DNA of 11,510 nucleotides from positions 1 to 11,510 of the forward strand of contig DHXA01000035.1 of NCBI GenBank assembly GCA_002413455.1. Reading direction: 5' to 3'. Positions 7,445 to 11,510 of this stretch are shown here, piece by piece. The notes below the pieces were generated by a model. That model did not search any database and had not been told where the DNA came from. It saw only the letters and a program-made list of their open reading frames with translations. A program made the position numbers and the translations under genes. Position 1 is the stretch's first letter; each line of letters starts with the position of its first letter. This DNA comes from Rhodanobacter sp. UBA5168 (GTDB lineage: Bacteria > Pseudomonadota > Gammaproteobacteria > Xanthomonadales > Rhodanobacteraceae).

Positions 7445-8035
7445 TCAGACCGTCTGGGCGCGCAGCACAGGCATGCGGCGACGCAGAAGGGCAAAGCCGC
7501 CGAACAGCAGGGCGGCGTAGAGAAGGGTGCTGAGCACGGTCCACTGGAAGAACGGCACGGCGGCGACGTAGCACGGCAGCAAGCCCGCGTTGCACGCGGT
7601 GTACTGCGGGATGGACGCGGCTGTCAGCCAGACCACGAAGTTGGTGGCCGCGAAGAATAGCAGCGAGCCGCCCAGCGAATAGCCGAGCAGGCGCCCGCCG
7701 TTCACCCGTCCGCGCAGGCCGAAGCCGAGTACCGTGCAGATCGCGACGCAGGCATACACCGTCAGCAGCTGCGGCAGGTAAGCGCTGAAGTAGGCGCTGA
7801 AGGTGCCCCCATGCAGCAGCGCGAGTGCCACATCCGACAGGAAGATCGTCAGCAGCGGCACCAGCATCGCCAGCCGCCGGTTGGCGAAGTACGCGCCGCC
7901 GAACAGCGCCATCGCCTCGATCGGCGAGAAATTCGGCAGCCACTGCGGCAACCGCGCCAGCGCGGCGATGACGATCATCGCGGTAAGCACCATCGGTCCG
8001 GGAGAAAGTTGCGAAGAGGAAGTCGGCTGCGTCAT
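7445..8035 (-). CDS. DUF6580-like polytopic membrane protein (putative transport protein)
   Basis: A 196-aa inner-membrane protein. Hydrophobic segments lie at about 14-31, 53-75, 86-107, 115-141 and 152-183. The N-terminal part carries NFSPIEAMALFGGAYFANRR (35-54) followed by LVPLLTIFLSDVAL, which I recognise as the signature of the DUF6580 family of putative transport proteins; membrane topology loosely recalls ECF-transporter substrate-binding subunits. No substrate can be named from the sequence. The C-terminus is short and basic (LLRRRMPVLRAQTV), consistent with a cytoplasmic end. I chose the ATG at 8035; the frame continues upstream to a TTG at 8083, but that adds a charged, unrelated extension across the divergent spacer. 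It is the first gene of the unit that continues with the adenosyltransferase and the deacetylase, 18 bp from the former, which hints at a role linked to cobalamin. That link is inference. Confidence 0.85.
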   Translation of the reverse strand: MTQPTSSSQLSPGPMVLTAMIVIAALARLPQWLPNFSPIEAMALFGGAYFANRRLAMLVPLLTIFLSDVALALLHGGTFSAYFSAYLPQLLTVYACVAICTVLGFGLRGRVNGGRLLGYSLGGSLLFFAATNFVVWLTAASIPQYTACNAGLLPCYVAAVPFFQWTVLSTLLYAALLFGGFALLRRRMPVLRAQTV

Positions 8036-8117
8036 GGCGGTATGCTTGCAAGGTGACTGGGAAGGATCCTTAGCATAGCGCAAGCCTGCGAATTGGCTTT
8101 ACAACGCGGAAATCGGC
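8036..8117. promoter_or_regulatory. Divergent spacer with inverted repeats, between DUF6580 gene and ubiH
   Basis: This 82-bp spacer must hold the start signals of both the minus-strand DUF6580 unit and the plus-strand ubiH unit. It contains a perfect 10-bp palindrome AAGGATCCTT (8062-8071), an 8-bp palindrome CTTGCAAG (8045-8052), and an imperfect inverted repeat in which ATGCT (8042-8046) plus AAGG (8050-8053) pairs with CCTT-AGCAT (8068-8076). A weak plus-strand -35/-10 pair could be TTGCAA (8046-8051) and TAGCAT (8071-8076), with a long 19-bp spacing. No good minus-strand promoter is seen. There is no room for a cobalamin riboswitch. Confidence 0.4.
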
Positions 8118-9326
8118 ATGAGTGCAGAGTCCAGTATCCTGATCATCGGCGGTGGCCTGGTGGGCGCCAGCCTGGCCATTGCGCTGGATGCGGCCGGCGT
8201 TGCCGCGACCCTGGTCGAAACCGCCGCGCCGCGCGCCGATGCCCAGCCCAGTTACGACGAGCGCAACCTCGCGCTGGCGCGCGCCACGGTCAATGGCCTC
8301 GATGCCATCGGTGTATGGCGGCACGCCGCGGCGCGCGCCACCGCGATCAGGCATATCCATGTGAGTCGCGCTGGCGAGTTCGGCAGCACCCGCATCGATG
8401 CCGCCCGGCAGGGCGTGGATGCGCTGGGCTGGACGCTGCCGGCGCGTGAACTGGGCGCGGCGTTGCTGCGCCGGTTGGACGAATGCACCCGGCTGACCCG
8501 ACTCGCCCCTGCGACCTTGTCCGCCTTGCAGCCTCTGGCTGGCGGCTGGCGTGCGCAAATCAGCGATGCCGATGGCATTCGCAGTATCGACACCCCGCTG
8601 CTGGTTGGAGCCGATGGCACCGCTTCCTTCGTTCGCGCGCAGTTGGGCATCGACGCCGAGCGCCATGATTACCGGCAGACATTGTTCGTCTGCACGGTCA
8701 CGCCTGAGCGCGATCATGCCAACCGCGCCTGGGAGCGGTTTTCCGATGACGGCCCGATCGCGCTGCTGCCGCTGGCCGAGCGCCGCTGCGGGCTGGTGCT
8801 CACCGTGGCCGCCGACCAGGCAGGTGCGGTCGCCGCGCTGGACGATGCGGCGTTCATCGAGCTGGCCCAACAGCGCCTCGGCTGGCGTCTTGGCCGCCTG
8901 AGCCGGCCCGGCAGGCGTCACCCGTATGCGATCCATCGCGTCGCCGCGACCCGGCTGACCGGGCCGCGCGCGGTGCTGGTGGGCAATGCCGCACAGACCG
9001 TGCATCCGATCGGCGCGCAGGGTTTCAACCTCGGTCTGCGCGATGCGCTGACCCTGGCTGAGCTGATCGCGGCGGCTGCCGACCCCGGTGCTTCCGGGCT
9101 GCTGGAACGCTATGCCGCACGCCGTGCGCCCGATCGCGACGGCACCATGGCGATGAGCCATGGCCTGGTGCGACTGGCCTGCCTGCCGCAACCGCTGCTG
9201 GGGCCGCTGCGATCACTGGCTTTGCTGACCTGCGACCGGGTGCCGCCACTGCAACGGGCACTGGCGCGACGCGGCATGGGTTTTCGCGGCGAGCCGCCGT
9301 TGGCCGTGCTGGAGCGGCTGCCATGA
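8118..9326 (+). CDS. ubiH: Ubiquinone biosynthesis FAD-dependent hydroxylase UbiH
   Basis: A 402-aa flavoprotein monooxygenase that hydroxylates the ring of a polyprenyl-phenol intermediate (C4 position in E. coli UbiH) during aerobic ubiquinone synthesis. The N-terminal Rossmann motif is ILIIGGGLVGASLA (7-20). The NADPH/FAD 'DG' motif is VGADGTAS (163-170). The second FAD motif reads VGNAAQTVHPIGAQGFNLG (288-306); the Asn and Gln of GNAAQT, instead of GDAAHT, are the UbiH-type variant and support this gene as the UbiH member of the pair. The N-terminus starts directly before the FAD motif, preceded by a modest purine-rich GCGGAAA about 8 bp upstream. The stop overlaps the next start (ATGA at 9323-9326). 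In E. coli ubiH follows pepP; here no pepP is adjacent and ubiH begins its own transcription unit. Confidence 0.93.
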   Translation: MSAESSILIIGGGLVGASLAIALDAAGVAATLVETAAPRADAQPSYDERNLALARATVNGLDAIGVWRHAAARATAIRHIHVSRAGEFGSTRIDAARQGVDALGWTLPARELGAALLRRLDECTRLTRLAPATLSALQPLAGGWRAQISDADGIRSIDTPLLVGADGTASFVRAQLGIDAERHDYRQTLFVCTVTPERDHANRAWERFSDDGPIALLPLAERRCGLVLTVAADQAGAVAALDDAAFIELAQQRLGWRLGRLSRPGRRHPYAIHRVAATRLTGPRAVLVGNAAQTVHPIGAQGFNLGLRDALTLAELIAAAADPGASGLLERYAARRAPDRDGTMAMSHGLVRLACLPQPLLGPLRSLALLTCDRVPPLQRALARRGMGFRGEPPLAVLERLP

Positions 9327-10534
9327 GTACATCGCCGCTGGGCGTTTCAACGCGCCGCCGCACGCCGGCACTGGACGTGGCCGTGGTCGGTGGTGGCATG
9401 GTCGGCGCCGCCGCCGCGCTGGCGCTGGCGCGCGCCGGCTTCAGCACGGCGTTGCTGGAAGCGCATGCGCCAACGCCATGGAAGGCTGACGCCGAGGTGG
9501 ACCTGCGCGTGGTGGGTCTGGCCCCGTCGTCGATCGCGCTGCTGGATGGTCTGGACGTCTGGACGTCCATCCGGCGCGCGCGCGCCGGTTCGTACACGCA
9601 TATGCACGTGTGGGATGCCGAGAGCGGGGCAGCCATCGATTTCGATGCGGCCAGCGAAGGCCGCGACAAACTCGGCTATATCGTCGAGAACTCGCTGGTG
9701 CAGTGGACGCTGTGGCAAGCGCTGGAAGCGGCGGGCGTGCGTCGCCTGTGCCCGGCCCGGGTGCAGGGTTTCGAGGCGCGCGAGGATCGCGTCCAGCTGG
9801 AACTGGCCGATGGCGAGACGCTGGCGGCCGGGTTGCTGGTAGCCGCCGATGGCGCGGGCTCGCCATTGCGCCAACTGGCCGGCATCGGCACCCGGGGCCG
9901 TGACTACGCGCAGCGCGCCGTGGTCGCGCACGTGGTCACCGAGCGGCCACACGAAAACACCGCGTGGCAGCGATTCATGCGTAGCGGACCGCTGGCCTTG
10001 CTGCCACTGGGCGACGGCCGCAGCTCGCTGGTGTGGTCGCTGCCCGAGGCCGAGGCCCAGCGTGTGCTGGCGCTGGACGACCAGGCTTTTCTCGATGAAC
10101 TCGGCCTCGCCAGCGATTTCCGACTGGGGCGCATGCTTGCCACCACCAGGCGCGCGGCGTTTCCGCTGAAGCTGCAACTGGCCGAGCGCTATCAGGCCGA
10201 CCGTTTCGTGTTGCTGGGCGACGCCGCGCATGCGGTGCATCCACTGGCCGGCCAGGGCGTCAACCTCGGGTTGCGCGATGTGACCGAGCTGCGCGATACG
10301 CTGCTGCTAGCTCGCCTTGCCGGGCGTGACATAGGCGCCGCGCACGTGCTGCGTCGCTACGCGCGCCGTCGGCGCAGCGCCGATACGCTGGATGCACTGG
10401 GTTTCGACGCACTGGCGCGTATCTACGCCTGGCAGTCGCCGGCGCTGGTCGCCGCCCGCAGCGTCGGCGTGCGCCTGCTCGATCGCCTCGCCCCGTTGAA
10501 GCGGCGCCTCTCGGAGCACGCCGCCGGACTGTGA
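9323..10534 (+). CDS. ubiI: Ubiquinone biosynthesis FAD-dependent hydroxylase, UbiI/VisC type
   Basis: A 403-aa flavoprotein of the UbiH/UbiF/VisC/COQ6 family. FAD/NADPH motifs are AVVGGGMVGAAAAL (20-33), AADGAGS (174-180) and GDAAHAVHPLAGQGVNLG (299-316). Resemblance is closest to E. coli UbiI, the C5 hydroxylase: MHVWDAESGAAIDF (94-107), LGYIVENSL (117-125), LVWSLPEAEAQR (236-247) and GRDIGAAHVLRRYARRR (334-350) all have direct UbiI counterparts. Some stretches (WQALEA, AGIG, DYAQ) also recall UbiF, so substrate position is less sure than family. It overlaps ubiH by four bases, implying translational coupling, and the 16 residues before the Rossmann strand are a variable, basic leader. A third hydroxylase for the remaining ring position (UbiF or Coq7) must be encoded elsewhere unless this enzyme covers two positions. 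Confidence 0.88.
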   Translation: MSTSPLGVSTRRRTPALDVAVVGGGMVGAAAALALARAGFSTALLEAHAPTPWKADAEVDLRVVGLAPSSIALLDGLDVWTSIRRARAGSYTHMHVWDAESGAAIDFDAASEGRDKLGYIVENSLVQWTLWQALEAAGVRRLCPARVQGFEAREDRVQLELADGETLAAGLLVAADGAGSPLRQLAGIGTRGRDYAQRAVVAHVVTERPHENTAWQRFMRSGPLALLPLGDGRSSLVWSLPEAEAQRVLALDDQAFLDELGLASDFRLGRMLATTRRAAFPLKLQLAERYQADRFVLLGDAAHAVHPLAGQGVNLGLRDVTELRDTLLLARLAGRDIGAAHVLRRYARRRRSADTLDALGFDALARIYAWQSPALVAARSVGVRLLDRLAPLKRRLSEHAAGL

Positions 10535-10560
10535 ACCTTGCAAGTAAAGCCCCATCCAAC

Positions 10561-10579
10561 CCGCCCGTGTTGAGGGCGG
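10561..10579 (+). terminator. Hairpin between ubiI and the hydrolase gene (weak terminator or attenuator)
   Basis: A perfect 6-bp all-GC stem, CCGCCC (10561-10566) with GGGCGG (10574-10579), closes a 7-nt loop in the 63-bp spacer after ubiI. No T-run follows, so it is not a standard intrinsic terminator. It may slow RNA polymerase, protect the 3' end of the ubi transcript, or have no function. Confidence 0.35.
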
Positions 10580-10597
10580 AAGCCTGTCAGCTCCACC

Positions 10598-10603
10598 GGA
10601 GGA
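10598..10603 (+). promoter_or_regulatory. Strong Shine-Dalgarno site of the hydrolase gene
   Basis: GGAGGA lies six bases before the ATG at 10610. It decides the start: an in-frame TTG at 10604 abuts the site directly and cannot be used with it. This is the clearest ribosome binding site in the window and contrasts with the weak ones before the other genes. Confidence 0.85.
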
Positions 10604-10609
10604 TTGATC

Positions 10610-11404
10610 ATGCGCATCGCCCGATTCTGCTGTCTGCTGTTGCTTGCCGGTTCCGCTTTCGCCGCCCAGGCGAAGATGGTGCACCGGACCGTCGAATGGA
10701 ACCAGGACGGTACCCGTTTCCACAGCATCCTGATCTATGACGATGCGACCGCGACGAAGCGGCCGGGCCTGGTGATGGTGCCGAACTGGTACGGCGTCAA
10801 CGACGCGGCCGTAAAGAAGGCCGAGATGATCGCCGGCAGGGATTACGTGATCCTGCTCACCGACATGTACGGCGCCAGCGTGCGTCCGCAACAAGGCCAT
10901 GCCGATCAGGCGCAGGCCGCGGTGAAGCCGCTGTACGGCGATCGCGCGCTGATGCGCCAACGCGTGAATGAGGCGCTGGCCCAGCTGAAGGCGCAGGCCG
11001 CGAGTGCGCCGATCGACAGCGCCAAGCTGGCCGCGATCGGCTTCTGCTTTGGCGGCTCGGCGGTGCTGGATCTGGCGCGCAGTGGCGCCGACGTCGCCGC
11101 GGTGGTGTCGTTCCACGGTGGCCTGGATACCGACCATCCGGCATTGGCGAAAAACATCAAGGCGCGCGTGCTGGCGATGAACGGTGCCGACGACAAGGGC
11201 ACCATGCCGGACGCGGACAAGTTCATGGACGAGATGCGCATGAGCCCCGCCGACTGGCAATTCGTGGTGATCGGCCATGCGGTGCATTGTTTCACCGAGG
11301 TCGGCGAAGACTCGCCCGGTTGTCGCTACGACGAACGCGCCGCCGCGCGCAGCTACCGCCTGATGCATGACTGGCTTGGCGCGGCGTTCGCCGGTACGCC
11401 TTAG
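10610..11404 (+). CDS. Secreted dienelactone hydrolase family protein
   Basis: A 264-aa alpha/beta-hydrolase. Residues 1 to about 21 form a Sec signal peptide (MRIARFCC, hydrophobic LLLLAGSAFA, likely cleavage after AFA or AQA), so the enzyme should act in the periplasm or outside. The nucleophile elbow is GFCFGG (144-149) with Cys146. The acid is Asp194 or Asp195 in NGADDKGT, and the base is the His in HAVHCFTE (223-230, probably His226), completing the Cys-Asp-His triad of the family. The segment MVPNWYGVND (56-65) occupies the place where classical dienelactone hydrolase has a glutamate (QEIFGVN) that tunes the cysteine; here an Asn-Trp is found, as in a known secreted subgroup, so chlorocatechol-pathway activity should not be assumed. 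The substrate is unknown. It follows ubiI by 75 bp with its own strong ribosome binding site and is followed by a hairpin terminator. Confidence 0.92.
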   Translation: MRIARFCCLLLLAGSAFAAQAKMVHRTVEWNQDGTRFHSILIYDDATATKRPGLVMVPNWYGVNDAAVKKAEMIAGRDYVILLTDMYGASVRPQQGHADQAQAAVKPLYGDRALMRQRVNEALAQLKAQAASAPIDSAKLAAIGFCFGGSAVLDLARSGADVAAVVSFHGGLDTDHPALAKNIKARVLAMNGADDKGTMPDADKFMDEMRMSPADWQFVVIGHAVHCFTEVGEDSPGCRYDERAAARSYRLMHDWLGAAFAGTP

Positions 11405-11428
11405 TCGATCGAATGCCCTTTGCCTGAA

Positions 11429-11453
11429 GCGGCTGCCGCGGCGCGGCGGTCGC
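11429..11453 (+). terminator. Hairpin terminator after the hydrolase gene
   Basis: An 11-bp stem with 3-nt loop: GCGGCTGCCGC (11429-11439), loop GGC, GCGGCGGTCGC (11443-11453), ending 25-49 bases after the stop. Two of the pairs are G-U wobbles in the plus-strand RNA; in a minus-strand RNA the same positions would be A-C mismatches, so the structure favours the plus-strand transcript. The following AAGTGTTTA is only a weak U-tract. Confidence 0.5.
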
Positions 11454-11459
11454 AAGTGT

Positions 11460-11510
11460 TTAGCGGGTGGTGTCGCGCTCGCGCACGGCTTCCATCGTCA
11501 ACGTGGCCAG
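11460..11510 (-). CDS. C-terminal end of an unidentified convergent gene (partial)
   Basis: The minus strand is open from the window edge to a TAA at 11462-11460 and reads LATLTMEAVRERDTTR before the stop. The codons favour G or C at the third position (9 of 16 clearly, with ACC/CGC/GCC/GTG), and the position convergent to the hydrolase, separated from it by a hairpin, is natural for a gene end. The residues are too few to identify a family. It could also be a chance open stretch, since 17 open codons are common in GC-rich DNA. Confidence 0.4.
   Translation of the reverse strand: MATLTMEAVRERDTTR

Noticed and set aside
5763..7660. Plus-strand open frames (5763-6647, 6725-7660) opposite the deacetylase and adenosyltransferase
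   Set aside because: These are antisense shadows of genes with complete catalytic motifs. The first begins in the lptD leader without a convincing start signal.
8036..8117. Cobalamin riboswitch upstream of the DUF6580-adenosyltransferase unit
   Set aside because: The spacer is 82 bp, far shorter than a cobalamin riboswitch, and lacks a recognisable B12-box.
8070..11455. Minus-strand open frames (8070-9191, 9347-10240, 10307-11455) opposite ubiH, ubiI and the hydrolase
   Set aside because: They are antisense to clear flavoprotein and hydrolase genes, have no domain that I recognise, and cross gene boundaries. The 10307-11455 frame would also run through the terminator hairpin.
1..11510. Mobile element, CRISPR array, tRNA/rRNA, toxin-antitoxin or defence genes
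   Set aside because: I saw no repeat-spacer pattern, transposase or integrase motifs, tRNA-like cloverleaf or attachment-site repeats. The intervals not covered by conserved genes are all short.

Overview
The window looks like an ordinary chromosomal segment from a GC-rich gammaproteobacterium, most likely the Xanthomonadales/Lysobacterales and perhaps a Rhodanobacter/Dyella-like member. The reasons are the base composition (clearly GC-rich by eye), the order lptD-surA-pdxA-rsmA-apaG, a UbiH/UbiI hydroxylase pair for ubiquinone synthesis, and the style of the proteins. The lineage is an inference from recognised protein families; no database comparison was possible.

Layout: everything from position 1 to about 8035 is read on the minus strand. 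From high to low coordinate it runs: a DUF6580-like membrane protein, a PduO-type cob(I)alamin adenosyltransferase and a histone-deacetylase-like amidohydrolase, packed with 18- and 8-bp gaps; then a gap of about 240 bp holding the leader of the next unit; then the envelope/housekeeping operon lptD, surA, pdxA, rsmA and the first 22 codons of apaG, which runs off the left edge. At an 82-bp divergent spacer (8036-8117) the direction flips, and ubiH and a UbiI-type hydroxylase follow on the plus strand with overlapping stop and start. Next comes a secreted dienelactone-hydrolase-family protein with its own strong ribosome binding site. The last 51 bases are the C-terminal end of an unidentified convergent gene, separated from the hydrolase by a strong hairpin.

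How the genes work together: LptD is the outer-membrane LPS translocon and SurA is the periplasmic chaperone that helps LptD and other beta-barrels fold. PdxA makes a pyridoxal-phosphate precursor, RsmA dimethylates 16S rRNA, and ApaG is a small conserved partner of this operon. UbiH and UbiI are flavin monooxygenases for successive ring hydroxylations of ubiquinone. The adenosyltransferase makes adenosylcobalamin; its tight linkage to a putative transport protein (DUF6580) and a deacetylase is the least explained part of the window.

I see no mobile element, CRISPR array, tRNA, rRNA, phage gene or defence island, and no clear sign of a previously undescribed system. The points worth a second look are the DUF6580-adenosyltransferase-deacetylase cluster, the inverted repeats in the divergent spacer, a short palindrome that brackets the ubi operon, and the strand-specific terminator hairpin near the right end.
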